Assembly (NCBI RefSeq): GCF_025464955.1
Contig: NZ_JAODNM010000033.1
Location: 1 to 64,000, forward strand
DNA length: 64,000 nt
Reading direction: 5' to 3'
Source: Amycolatopsis sp.
GTDB lineage: Bacteria > Actinomycetota > Actinomycetes > Mycobacteriales > Pseudonocardiaceae
Below the pieces are notes generated by a model. That model was not told the origin of the DNA. It saw nothing but the letters and a program-made list of their open reading frames with translations, and did not search any database. This document shows, piece by piece, positions 1 to 8,238 of this stretch. Both the position numbers and the translations under genes were made by a program. Numbering within the stretch: the stretch's first letter is position 1; each line of letters begins with the position of its first letter.

Positions 1-300
1 TGCTCGGCGCCGGGGTGAGGGTTCGCCAGCCCGAACGCACCTCCGCCTACGACAAACCCCTCGCCGAGCAGTTCGCCGCCGAGACTCCGGACCTGGTGGT
101 GTCGAAGATGGCGAAGGCGCTGCGGGAAGGGAAAGTGTTCGTCGACTGGAGCCAGAACAATCCCTCGAAGAACACGGTCGCGCCGTACTCGCTGCGCGGA
201 CGGGAACACCCGACGGTGTCGACGCCGGTGACCTGGAACGAAGTACGGCAGTACCGACGTCCGGCATCACACCTTCCCCGACCAGGCAACAGCTCTGAAC
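1..300 (+). pseudogene. LigD polymerase-domain remnant (NHEJ)
   Basis: Open at the left window edge. The reading frame contains blocks typical of the C-terminal half of the primase-like polymerase domain of bacterial NHEJ ligase D: SAYDKPLAE, VVSKMAKALR, KVFVDWSQNN, PYSLRGRE and VSTPVTWNEV (to about position 245). Homology then appears to jump to another frame (HHTFPDQATALNRV, about 265-300), so there is a frameshift near 245-256. It then stops abruptly next to an oppositely oriented ligase fragment. Family knowledge: this domain adds nucleotides at Ku-bound DNA ends. Inference: the gene is inactivated here, although the upstream part lies outside the window. Confidence 0.7.
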
Positions 301-311
301 CGTGTACAGAG

Positions 312-392
312 GTCGACCTTCGTCTCCCACGCCAGCCCCGGGCCAGCGGGCAGGGTACCCCCGTCGGGTACAGCGAGCATCGGCTCGATCCA
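312..392 (-). pseudogene. ATP-dependent DNA ligase N-terminal remnant
   Basis: The minus strand reads WIEPMLAVPDGGTLPAGPG then LAWETKVD, the usual opening of actinobacterial ATP-dependent ligases (LigD ligase module or LigC), which normally runs ...GWAYEVKWDG.... The adenylated lysine context (ETKVD) is just reached, then homology ends at about 312 and unrelated sequence follows. The fragment points toward the plus-strand polymerase remnant, and their break points lie within about 15 bases. This is what a deletion or inversion joining two halves of an NHEJ locus would leave. Too short to be functional. Confidence 0.6.
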
Positions 393-575
393 AGCAGGCA
401 CGCTGGCCACGTCGACCTCCGATCCACCTGCGGCTGGAAGGCACCTGGAGCGGTGGGCCGCCACCACCGAACATAACCCGTTCGGCCCAGCGCTGCTCGA
501 TAGACACAGGTCACAGGCCCCTGTTAGCAAGCAGCAGGGGATACGACTTGCGCCGTGGGACACCTCTGCACTCAC

Positions 576-931
576 CGGATGTGCCTCGCCATTGACGCTG
601 TGGCCGGCGTCGGCCCGTCAGAACAGCCCGATCTGCTCAACCGTTGGCGCGTCCGGAGTTTTTGGCGGTAGCTATGCATCGCGTTCGAGATCGAGCAACG
701 TCGACCAGGGCCCGCGCTCGATCAGTTCCCGAAGTGTCGACGGTCACGGATGTAGTTTTCGGCACGTACAGCGCTGGGCGATCTCGCGGCCCGGCGCGGC
801 CGTGTCGCGGACTCGGCGGTCCGGGCGGGGACCGCGGTGGTCACCGTGACGGCCTCGGCTTACTCGGCGCCGGGTGCCACTCCAGGTAGTCGCGCCTGTG
901 ATTGCTAGGCCGCCGATTCACGGGCTGCCCG
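576..931. other. gene-poor stretch, nothing recognised
   Basis: About 350 bases between the ligase remnants and the TetR gene. Several short frames are open on both strands, as expected at this GC, but none shows a ribosome binding site plus recognisable domain. Probably non-coding or fully decayed sequence. Confidence 0.5.
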
Positions 932-1639
932 CTAGGCGTCGACAGCGAAGGCAGCAAGCCCGGTCTCAAGCAGGTGCGCGGCGCGGCGGACGTCGGTGGT
1001 GACCGCGTCGCGCACCCGCGCCGGACTCCGGCGTCCGTCCAAGTACCTGCGCGAGGAGTTGACCTGGACGCTCCATAGGCCGAGCAGCGCGGCCGCGGCA
1101 ATCTGAGGCTCGGGGTCGCGCGGGTCCAGCCCGGCCCGATTGGCTAGGACATCGCAGGCGGCGGCGGTCATCTGCTGGAGCATGTTGCGGTGGTGCGCCT
1201 GCAGCGCGGGCGTGTCGTGGACCATGGCTTCGAAGCGCTGCACCGCTTCGGCGGCCCAGGCCCTGTCGTCCTGGGCCTCCAGCCAGGAGGTCAGATTGTC
1301 CAGTTCGCCGGCCAGGATCTGCACCATGCCCTCAAGCGGCGTCGTTCCCGGATCAGCGAGGGCTGCCCGGAGGGCGGCGAGCAGGTCGCCCGGGAGGTCC
1401 AGGACCAGTGCTTCTTTAGTCGGGAAGTAGTTGAACACCGTCGTCGGCGAGACATCGCACACCTCCGCGATCTCCGCGACGGTGACGGCCTCGAAGCCGC
1501 GCTCCAGGAACATCTCGGTGGCGGTGTCGATCAGCATCTGTCGTGTCGCGCGCTTGCGCCGCTCCCGGCGTCCCATCGCATCGCGTGTGTCGGCGTCCAG
1601 TGCGCGCAGCGCGCTCCAGTCGACGGTGTGTGAGCCCAT
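932..1639 (-). CDS. TetR-family transcriptional regulator
   Basis: About 235 aa from the chosen ATG. The N-terminal TetR helix-turn-helix is clear: RQMLIDTATEMFLERGFEAV, then TVAEIAEVCDVSPTTVFNYF and PTKEALV (roughly residues 33-80). The C-terminal ligand domain is helical and not assignable. The start is uncertain: ATGs also occur at 1702 and 1576, and none has a strong Shine-Dalgarno. The gene is divergent from a SnoaL-like gene 92 bases away. The spacer contains an imperfect inverted repeat (GGTGCTAC ... GTAGTGACACC, about 1673-1700) that may be its operator. Likely autoregulates and controls the neighbour. Confidence 0.9.
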   Translation of the reverse strand: MGSHTVDWSALRALDADTRDAMGRRERRKRATRQMLIDTATEMFLERGFEAVTVAEIAEVCDVSPTTVFNYFPTKEALVLDLPGDLLAALRAALADPGTTPLEGMVQILAGELDNLTSWLEAQDDRAWAAEAVQRFEAMVHDTPALQAHHRNMLQQMTAAACDVLANRAGLDPRDPEPQIAAAALLGLWSVQVNSSRRYLDGRRSPARVRDAVTTDVRRAAHLLETGLAAFAVDA

Positions 1640-1672
1640 GGCCACAAAGGATAGCCATCTGCTTACGATCAT

Positions 1673-1700
1673 GGTGCTACCATAAAGTTGTAGTGACACC
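1673..1700. promoter_or_regulatory. candidate TetR operator
   Basis: Imperfect inverted repeat GGTGCTAC-N9-GTAG(TGA)CACC in the divergent spacer between the TetR and SnoaL-like genes. Position and symmetry fit a TetR dimer site. The one-sided three-base insertion makes this tentative. Confidence 0.35.
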
Positions 1701-1731
1701 ACTTTAGTACCGCATCAGAAAGAGGCAGGTC

Positions 1732-2121
1732 ATGTCGGATCTCGAGCGCAACAAGCAGGTCGTTGTCGACTACTACACCACCGCCTTCGCCGGGAACCCG
1801 GAGAAGGCGATCGCCGACCACTTCGGTTCGCGGTACCTCCAGCACAACCCGGACGCGCAGGACGGCCCGGAGGCGTTCATCGGGTTCGTGAAGTGGCTTC
1901 GGGGCGAGTACCCGGACCTGAAGCTCGACATCAAGCGTGTGATCGCCGAGGGCGACATGGTCGCTACCCACTCCCACCTGGACCTCGAGCCCGGCAATCC
2001 GGGCAACCCGGGACGGGCGCTGGCGGACTACTTCCTCCTGAAGGACGGCAAGGTCGTCGAGCATTGGGATGTGATTCAGGAGGTGCCCACGACCGCGGCG
2101 AACGATAACGGGATGTTCTGA
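1732..2121 (+). CDS. SnoaL-like / NTF2-fold protein
   Basis: 129 aa, preceded by AAGAGGCAGGTC and an ATG. Sequence blocks NKQVVVDYYTTAFAGNPE, YLQHNP, FVKWLRGEYPDLKLDIKRVI and KVVEHWDVIQEVP are typical of the predicted SnoaL-like aldol-condensation/polyketide-cyclase group of NTF2-fold proteins. These are small cytoplasmic cone-shaped barrels whose substrates are usually unknown. Divergent from a TetR gene, so probably induced by that regulator's ligand. The size matches the family, with no sign of decay. Confidence 0.88.
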   Translation: MSDLERNKQVVVDYYTTAFAGNPEKAIADHFGSRYLQHNPDAQDGPEAFIGFVKWLRGEYPDLKLDIKRVIAEGDMVATHSHLDLEPGNPGNPGRALADYFLLKDGKVVEHWDVIQEVPTTAANDNGMF

Positions 2122-2185
2122 ACAGCCGCGCCTGGCGAACAACCATCGTCGGATGCCGCTGTCCCGCCACCGAAGTTCAGTCCAG

Positions 2186-2590
2186 TTATCCGTGCAGGAA
2201 AACATGCACGCCTGAGGTGACAATGTCGGCGATTTCCGCGTCGGACGGCATCGTGACGCCGGGGAAGGGGCTGACGAGGTGAAGTAGTCCACTTTCGGTG
2301 ATCTGCTGCAGGTGCTGGGCAAACTCTCGTCGGACATGTAGCGGTCCTGTCTCCTGCCAGGCGTCGAGTGAGTCCTGCGGGATGTGACCTGCTTCTGTGT
2401 TGATCTGCCGGACCAGCGCGAAGTGCTCGGCGTATCCCGGCGCGGGCACCGCGACGTCCATGCCGAACGCGATCAAGTCTGCTTCGAGATGGACTTCCGG
2501 ACCTGCGCCAGGTCGTCTGCGCGGATCGTCACCAGGGGTGCGTTGGGCTTTTCGTCGTCGTCGGCCTGGAACCCGTAGCAGCAGTTCACA
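2186..2590 (-). pseudogene. TetR-like C-terminal remnant
   Basis: The minus-strand reading DLIAFGMDVAVPAPGYAEHF, HIPQDSLDAWQETGP, VRREFAQHLQQITESGLLHL and TSGVHVFLHG resembles the C-terminal ligand-binding half of TetR regulators (these often end GVRTFLRGYG). No DNA-binding domain is encoded upstream. Just before it another frame reads CYGFQADDDEKPNAPLVTI, suggesting a frameshift near 2500. Interpreted as a decayed regulator; the family assignment is by feel of the sequence only. Confidence 0.35.
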
Positions 2591-2705
2591 CTGATATGGC
2601 TGGAGCAAAACTGGAGCGGACGCGTGCGATCGTCGGCAATGAACGACAGTCAACGGCAACCTGGTGCACCGAACGACATGCAGTTTCTCTATCGTCGCAG
2701 GTCAG

Positions 2706-2765
2706 GGGGCTATTTGGACCATTCTGGCAGTGAGGGGGTCAGGGGTTCGAATCCCCTTAGCTCCA
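2706..2765 (+). pseudogene. degenerate tRNA-Ala(GGC)-like gene lacking the D arm
   Basis: GGGGCTA (2706-2712) pairs fully, with one G-U, to TAGCTCC (2758-2764) as an acceptor stem. AGGGG-TTCGAAT-CCCCT (2741-2757) is a perfect T arm, and the next base is A. An anticodon-like loop CTGGCAG (2724-2730) would give anticodon GGC (alanine), but its flanking stem pairs poorly. Total length is 60 nt, and no D arm fits between 2713 and 2718. Inference: a tRNA-Ala that has lost its D arm, possibly through integration or excision of a mobile element that uses the tRNA 3' end. A strong terminator follows at 2780. Confidence 0.6.
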
Positions 2766-2779
2766 CAAGTTTCATGATC

Positions 2780-2818
2780 GCCCGGCCTGCACGTTTCCGC
2801 AGTTCGGGCGTTATTTTT
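2780..2818 (+). terminator. intrinsic terminator after the tRNA remnant
   Basis: GCCCG(G)CCTGC then ACGTTTCC then GCAG(TT)CGGGC forms a stem with small internal mismatches, followed by GTTATTTTTCG. A T-run is unusual in this GC-rich window and marks a real rho-independent terminator, as expected downstream of a tRNA gene. Confidence 0.7.
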
Positions 2819-2872
2819 CGGTGCACCAAACATCGGTCCATTGTAGACTCGCGTTAAGTTACTGTTTGGCAA

Positions 2873-2945
2873 CTGGGGCACATCGTGACCCCCTTTCCCA
2901 ACGGGGTCACCAAAACTGCCCCAGCGCATTCACCCAACGGGGTGA
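2873..2945. repeat. nested inverted repeats
   Basis: Outer arms CTGGGGCA (2873-2880) and TGCCCCAG (2917-2924) enclose inner arms GTGACCCC (2885-2892) and GGGGTCAC (2903-2910). A second small hairpin TCACCC-AACG-GGGTGA (2930-2945) follows. The motif CCAACGGGGT occurs twice, once in each hairpin. The structure could be a transcription terminator, a transposon end or a protein site. No gene is recognised in 2820-3270 on either strand. Confidence 0.5.
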
Positions 2946-3270
2946 TTGTGGCAAGTATTTTTGGCCGCCGACCGTCAACGGTTCGCTGTTTCGCCTGCAT
3001 AGGGACCCTTTCCGGGTCGAAGGAGTCGTCCTCCAAGATGTCGGGAGCCGTAGTCCAAGACGAGAGGAGGTGATATCCATTTTGGGCTACACGAATTTCC
3101 TCGGTGGACGGGACTTCATTCGATGAAGTGTCGTTGTCGTCTGCCGTATAGACATGACTTGGCGATATTGAGACCGGCTTGAGCTCCTGCTCGCCGATCG
3201 GCACGAACGTTGGGAACGCGATCTCCAAGAAACCGTGGTTTCGCCGCATACCGCGTTGTCACCTTTGCCG

Positions 3271-3786
3271 TCATTGAGCGGGCACCTGAGGCCAGGCGGT
3301 GTCCGCGGCAAGTTTTTCGACGATCCGATCGTGGAAACTCTTGCGCTTCAGTGCTTCCTCGATATCGGTAACGACTCGGCTTAGTGGATAGGGGATTTCC
3401 GCTTCGATCTCGATGACCGCAGCCTCGGTGGCACGCCATTCGGCAGCCAGCCTGTCGACGATGCGGACCGTTTTGGCCGTGAGTACCACCTTCTTGCTGC
3501 GGGCATCGACACCGGTCTTGGTCCGGACGAAGCCGGCCGCGCGCATCGCTGCCACCTTCTGACTCATAGCCGAGTGAGTGGCCGAAACCGACTCGGCTAG
3601 TTCGGTGATCGTCATCGGCCCGCGAGCATGCAGCCTGAGCAGCACCATCACGAAGCTCGGCTTGAGCCCCTCGATGTGCGCCTCAAGGTAAATCCGCGCG
3701 ATCTCCGCGTCCATGCGTGCCTGCAACAACGACCACTCGCGCCACTGGCTCTGCGCCGTCGGGTCGGGACCACTGACCTGCGTCAT
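3271..3786 (-). CDS. MarR-family transcriptional regulator
   Basis: 171 aa with a MarR winged helix: FVMVLLRLHARGPMTITELA, then ESVSATHSAMSQKVAAMRAA, GFVRTKTGVDARSK and KVVLTAKTVRIVDRL (about residues 45-115), the last part being the beta-wing. Divergent from prolyl aminopeptidase; the start codons are about 55 bases apart. A near-perfect palindrome lies directly upstream of its start and probably serves as a shared operator that represses both genes. Confidence 0.92.
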   Translation of the reverse strand: MTQVSGPDPTAQSQWREWSLLQARMDAEIARIYLEAHIEGLKPSFVMVLLRLHARGPMTITELAESVSATHSAMSQKVAAMRAAGFVRTKTGVDARSKKVVLTAKTVRIVDRLAAEWRATEAAVIEIEAEIPYPLSRVVTDIEEALKRKSFHDRIVEKLAADTAWPQVPAQ

Positions 3787-3790
3787 CCGG

Positions 3791-3828
3791 CTATTGTAAC
3801 AGCACTTGCATAAGTGCTGTTACAATAG
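3791..3828. promoter_or_regulatory. MarR operator, 17-bp perfect inverted repeat
   Basis: CTATTGTAACAGCACTT - GCAT - AAGTGCTGTTACAATAG. Both arms are perfect over 17 bases, located 4 bases upstream of the MarR start (minus strand) and 13 bases upstream of the aminopeptidase ATG at 3842. Symmetry, AT-rich ends and position between divergent genes strongly suggest the regulator's binding site, overlapping both promoters or transcription starts. Confidence 0.8.
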
Positions 3829-3841
3829 CTATGTTGGGTTG

Positions 3842-4792
3842 ATGGCTGAGCAGTATCCGGAGATCGAGCCCTACGCGTCAGGATCCTTGGATGTCGGCGA
3901 GGGACACGACCTGTACTGGGAGACGGTCGGCGATCCGGCGGGGACGCCGGCGCTGTACCTGCACGGCGGCCCAGGGCAGGGCTGCAATCCGGGCCACCGA
4001 CGGAACTTCGATCCCTCCGCGTATCGAGCAGTGCTCTTTGACCAGCGAGGGTGCGGACGGAGCCGGCCGCTGGCAGATTCCGCCGCTGCCGACCTGAGCA
4101 CCAACACGACCTGGCAGCTCCTGCTCGACATTGAGCGGTTACGTGAACACCTCGACATCGAACGGTGGGTCGTGGCCGGCGGCTCCTGGGGCGTCACGCT
4201 GGCCCTGGCCTATGCCCAACGGCACCCGGACCGGGTGACTGCGATGGTGCTCGCCGCCGTCACCTCCGGCACCCGGCGCGAGACCGATTGGATCACCCGC
4301 GACATGCGGCGGGTCTTTCCGCGGGAATGGGACACCTTCGTCGCCAATGTGCCCCAACACGAACAGGGCGGAGATCTGGCCGCCGCCTATGCGCGCCTGC
4401 TAGCCGATCCCGATGTCGCAGTCAGCAACCGCGCCGCAGAGCAGTGGTGCAGGTGGGAAGACACCCATGTCTCGCTCACGCCCGGTTGGGAACCCTGGCT
4501 GCGGTATCAGGACCCCGCATTCCAGCAGATCTTCGCGCGACTCGTGACCCACTACTGGAGCAACGGCTGCTTCCTCGACGACGACCCAATCGCCGCGAAT
4601 ATGCACAGAATCGCCGATATCCCGGCAGTACTCATCCACGGCCGGTACGACATCTCCGGCCCCCTCGACACAGCATGGGACCTCCACCACGCTTGGCCGG
4701 CCAGCCGCCTCATCGTCCTCGACGCGGGACACGGCGGCAACAACATGACCCGCGCCGTAGTCGACGCCCTCAACACTTTCGCCCACCGCTAG
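3842..4792 (+). CDS. pip: prolyl aminopeptidase (proline iminopeptidase), alpha/beta hydrolase
   Basis: 316 aa from ATG 3842; an in-frame TTG at 3806 lies inside the operator palindrome and is unlikely. It has the family's HGGPGQG oxyanion loop (41-47), DQRGCGRS (68-75), the nucleophile elbow GGSWG with Ser115, a late HGRYD aspartate and the catalytic His in DAGHGG near the C-terminus. Known reaction: release of N-terminal proline from peptides in the cytoplasm. Length matches actinobacterial homologues. Divergent MarR regulation suggests induction by a small molecule rather than housekeeping expression. Confidence 0.9.
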   Translation: MAEQYPEIEPYASGSLDVGEGHDLYWETVGDPAGTPALYLHGGPGQGCNPGHRRNFDPSAYRAVLFDQRGCGRSRPLADSAAADLSTNTTWQLLLDIERLREHLDIERWVVAGGSWGVTLALAYAQRHPDRVTAMVLAAVTSGTRRETDWITRDMRRVFPREWDTFVANVPQHEQGGDLAAAYARLLADPDVAVSNRAAEQWCRWEDTHVSLTPGWEPWLRYQDPAFQQIFARLVTHYWSNGCFLDDDPIAANMHRIADIPAVLIHGRYDISGPLDTAWDLHHAWPASRLIVLDAGHGGNNMTRAVVDALNTFAHR

Positions 4793-4968
4793 CGTCAGTC
4801 GTCGATGACCAGGTGACGGAAGTTGTGTACCTCGATCCGCGAAATATGCGAGCCCATCCGTCCCTTTCGACTCTGTGCGTCGTTCCGTTCCGAAGACCAT
4901 CCCAGGACTCACCGTGGAGCGACGGCGTCCTACCACTGGCCGAAGCACCGGCTCAGGGGTGTGTAACG

Positions 4969-5607
4969 TCAGTCGGCCTTGCGCACCGGCGGCCGCAATC
5001 GTTGTTGGATCGTGTGGCGTTCGGTTTCGTTGAGCAGAAATCCGGTGAACAGGGCGCGGATAGCGGCGATGAGTTCGTCCGCTGTCGGCGGGTCATCGGG
5101 CTTGGCCAGGTGTTGCAGCATGAAACCGTCGAGCAGCGCGACAAACGCGGGACTGGCCGTGTCGGCGTGGGGGAATCCGACTGAGCGCAGGACCTCCTCG
5201 GTCGAGTGCCGAAACCGGTCGACAGCCTCGCTCACCGGTTGGCGCAACGCCGGGTTGCGGCGCGCTTCGAGGTAGATGCTGACCTGGGCGAGCGCGAGTC
5301 GTGGATCGACGGCGCGGTGACCGACGACGTCGAGCAGTCGCTCCAGGTCGCCGGCGGCCTCGCGGGCGAAGGAGAGGTAGTCGTCGATCTCTCGCTCGGT
5401 GTAGGCCAGCAAGGCTTCGGCGGCGAGATCGTCGATGGAGGCGAAGAAGTAGCCGGCGGTCGAGGACGCAAGTCCGGCGCGAGCGGCCACGGCCCGGTGG
5501 GTGATCGCCTGCGGGCCGCCTTCGGCGATGAGTTCGACGGCGGCCCGAAGCAACGCGTCACGGCGGAGTTGGCTGCGCTGTTGGCGGGGCGTGCGTGCGT
5601 CGACCAT
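4969..5607 (-). CDS. TetR-family transcriptional regulator
   Basis: 212 aa starting MVDARTPRQQRSQL. Helix-turn-helix: RRDALLRAAVELIAEGGPQA, THRAVAARAGLASSTAGYFF and ASIDDL (about 14-62). The rest is a helical ligand domain, ending GFMLQHLAKPDDPPTADELI and AAIRALFTGFLL, like TetR_C_6-type (BetI-like) domains. The ATG at 5605-5607 is chosen because the TetR start consensus falls there. Divergent from the fucosidase-led glycan operon (131-base spacer), so it is the obvious candidate repressor of that operon. Confidence 0.9.
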   Translation of the reverse strand: MVDARTPRQQRSQLRRDALLRAAVELIAEGGPQAITHRAVAARAGLASSTAGYFFASIDDLAAEALLAYTEREIDDYLSFAREAAGDLERLLDVVGHRAVDPRLALAQVSIYLEARRNPALRQPVSEAVDRFRHSTEEVLRSVGFPHADTASPAFVALLDGFMLQHLAKPDDPPTADELIAAIRALFTGFLLNETERHTIQQRLRPPVRKAD

Positions 5608-5737
5608 GACCGACCATATCAAACCTGGAGACGTGCACAGATTCTGTGGTTTAGTGACTGCGCTCGCTGCCGAGCCCGTCGCACCAGGACAGGCTCGGTC
5701 AATGGCGGCGCCGTGCTCGCCGGCGAAGGAGCTACCG

Positions 5738-7306
5738 ATGTCCACTAAGGACTTGGCCATGACAAGCAGGCGAGGTTTCCTTGCGACCACTGGAATGGCG
5801 GGCTTAGCGCTCGCTTGCGGGACGGCCGGTCAGGCTGCGGCGGCCACCACGGCACCACTCTACGACGCCACTCTCACTTCATTGGCGCGACACCCGTTGC
5901 CGACGTGGTGGCGGGACGGCAAGTTCGGTGTCTTCGTCCACTGGGGTGTGTACTCGGTTCCGGCGTGGGCACCGACCGACTGGCCGCTGTCCAGCACGGC
6001 AGAGTGGTACTGGCTGCTCCAACAGCTCCCGCTCACTCCGTACTGGCAGCACCACCTGGAGACCTACGGTCCAGGTTTGAGCTACGACGACCTCATCCCG
6101 CGATTCGGCGCCGAGCATTACGATCCGGAGAGCTGGGCGGATCTGTTCGTGGCGGCCGGGGCTCGCTATTTCGTACTGACCAGCAAACACCATGAGGGCT
6201 TCGCACTGTTCCCCAGCGCGGTGAGCGACCGGAACGCGGCCGTACTCGGACCGCGGCGAGATCTGGTCGGGCCGCTGGTGATCGCGGCGCGACAACGTCG
6301 CCTGAAGACCGGCCTCTACTACTCGGTGCCGGAATGGTTCAACCCCGCACCACACCTGGGAGCGACCCTGGGGCGACTGCAGGACATCGGGCGTTCACTG
6401 GGCATGGGTACGACCCCGGCAGACCTGCTCGGCCCGATCGAGAACCTGCTTGCGTTCAACGAGTTGCCGCCGCGCAACGCCTACACTCAACGCCCGGTGG
6501 CCTACACCGGCTACCGGGCCGTCGACGACTACGGGGCGTTCGAGCGGGCGCAACTGCGCGAGATCATCGCCCGCTATCACCCCGACCAGATCTGGGCGGA
6601 TATCGGCGGCCCGGAGGACTACTTCCAGGGCAACCGGATCATCGCCGAGTACTACAACCAGGCGGCGTTCCACAATCCGGGCGGGGTGGTGGTCAACGAC
6701 CGCTTCGGCGATCTGAACACCCACCGGGACTACTCCGTCGTCGAGAACGGCGGAACGTATCAGAGTGGCACCCTGTCCGGCGCGCCCTCGGAGACAGTGC
6801 GCACCATGGGTAATTCCTGGGGCTACAACACCAACGACACACTCGCGCCCGCCGAGACATTCATCCGCGAACTCGTTGTCGCCGTGGCCAACAACTCCAA
6901 CTACGTGCTCAACATCGGCCCGCGCGCCGACGGCACCATCCCGCAGCCGATGGCCGATCGTCTGCGCACCATCGGCGCCTGGCTCGGCATCAACGGCGAA
7001 GGCATCTACGCCACGCGCCCCTGGACCCAACCTGACGCCACCTCCTCGGCCGGCGCCGTGTACTTCACCACACGCCCGGACACCACTCTGTACCTGACCA
7101 CATTGTCCTGGCCCGGACGCGAACTCCGGGTCACTGCACCGCTCCCGCTGTCCACAGGCACCCGGATGGTCCTGCTCGGCTCCGACGGCAAGCCCCTGCC
7201 GTGGAGCCGGAACGCCGACGGCGTCACCATCACCATGCCCGCTGACGGAGACGAGCACGCCGCCACCAGCAGCCAGTACGCCTTCACCATCCGAATCACC
7301 GATTGA
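5738..7306 (+). CDS. secreted alpha-L-fucosidase, GH29
   Basis: 522 aa with excellent RBS GAAGGAGCTACC before ATG 5738. TAT signal SRRGFLATTGMAGLALACG (10-28). GH29 hallmarks: WWRDGKFGVFVHWGVYS (57-73), YFVLTSKHHEGF (144-155), TGLYYSVPEW (191-200) and the nucleophile block DQIWADIGGPEDYF, where Asp288 matches the WxDI/WxDG nucleophile. Hydrolyses terminal alpha-L-fucosyl residues outside the cell. It leads a four-gene operon (SGNH esterase 30 bases later, then two start/stop-coupled genes). The TetR gene upstream is divergent. Confidence 0.93.
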   Translation: MSTKDLAMTSRRGFLATTGMAGLALACGTAGQAAAATTAPLYDATLTSLARHPLPTWWRDGKFGVFVHWGVYSVPAWAPTDWPLSSTAEWYWLLQQLPLTPYWQHHLETYGPGLSYDDLIPRFGAEHYDPESWADLFVAAGARYFVLTSKHHEGFALFPSAVSDRNAAVLGPRRDLVGPLVIAARQRRLKTGLYYSVPEWFNPAPHLGATLGRLQDIGRSLGMGTTPADLLGPIENLLAFNELPPRNAYTQRPVAYTGYRAVDDYGAFERAQLREIIARYHPDQIWADIGGPEDYFQGNRIIAEYYNQAAFHNPGGVVVNDRFGDLNTHRDYSVVENGGTYQSGTLSGAPSETVRTMGNSWGYNTNDTLAPAETFIRELVVAVANNSNYVLNIGPRADGTIPQPMADRLRTIGAWLGINGEGIYATRPWTQPDATSSAGAVYFTTRPDTTLYLTTLSWPGRELRVTAPLPLSTGTRMVLLGSDGKPLPWSRNADGVTITMPADGDEHAATSSQYAFTIRITD

Positions 7307-7336
7307 CCCGGAGTTCCGGGACGGAGAGGAATCGCC

Positions 7337-8238
7337 ATGCCGGCACGGAGCGCACGCCGCGTCGGGTTAGCCGTTGCCCTCGTTGCCTGCGTCAGCACGA
7401 CCTTCGCGACCGCGGTGACGTTCACCGCCGCACCGCCGGCCAGTGCTGCCACGGGATACCACGAGTACGTCGCGCTCGGCGACTCCTACACCGCCGACTC
7501 GGCTCTGACCTGGCCCTCGGTGCAGTTCGTGCCGTTCGGCTGCGCACAGTCCACCGACGACTACCCGCACCAGGTCGCGGCCGCCCTCGGTGTCGCTGAC
7601 TTCACCGACGCGTCCTGTGGCGGCGCCACGACCGACGACATGACCCAGCCGCAGTCGACCCCACTGGGTACGAACACGCCGCAGTCCGATCGGCTGACAC
7701 CGACGACCGACCTGGTGACCTTGGGCATCGGCGGCAACGATGCCGGGTTCATCGGATACGTGAGCCAGTGCGAGAACTCCAACCCCGATCCCAGCTCCGG
7801 CAACTGCGCAGACACGTTGACCACCAACGGTGTGGACCAGATCTCGCAGTCCATCGCCGCGGCCGAGCCGAAGATCGCCACGGTCCTCGCGCAGATTCAC
7901 CAGCGCTCACCGCAGGCGCGCGTGTTCGTCGTCAACTACCTCGACGGGCTGCCACTGACGGGCACGGCTGCTACCCCACGCTCGACATCCACGACACCGA
8001 CGTGGCCTATCTGTCGGCGAAATACGTCCAGCTCAACGACATGATGGCGCGAGTTTCGGCGACAGGCAACGCCACCGTTGTCGACACCTACACGGCCGCC
8101 CTCGGCCACGACGTCTGCTCAGCCACCCCCGACGTCGCCGGCACCGACCAGTTCCCGCCGCTGCACCCCGACGACGACGGCGCGTACGCGCAGAGCCGGA
8201 TCGTCACCAGCACGATCAAGGGCAAGGAGAATCCGTGA
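7337..8238 (+). pseudogene. secreted SGNH/GDSL hydrolase, frameshifted
   Basis: Good RBS (GGAGAGGAATCGCC) and Sec signal peptide (about 1-37). Block I YVALGDSYTAD gives the catalytic Ser. GGATT, GIGGNDAGF and VFVVNYLDGLPLTG follow. Around 7950-7975 the frame changes: the correct continuation GCYPTLDIHDTDVAYL, ...QLNDMM and GTDQFPPLHPDDDGAY (block V His) is in another frame and ends at 8238. A single indel would restore a normal ~300-aa secreted esterase/lipase. Either a true frameshift mutation or a sequencing error. It sits in the fucosidase operon and its end overlaps the next start. Confidence 0.82.

Noticed and set aside
2702..2929. Minus-strand frame reading GAKGIRTPDPLTARM near a tRNA
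   Set aside because: This is the classic false protein translated through the antisense of a tRNA T arm; no RBS and no folded domain.
2854..3249. 131-aa minus-strand frame across the nested hairpins
   Set aside because: Passes through the hairpin sequence, no RBS or recognisable motif; treated as non-coding.
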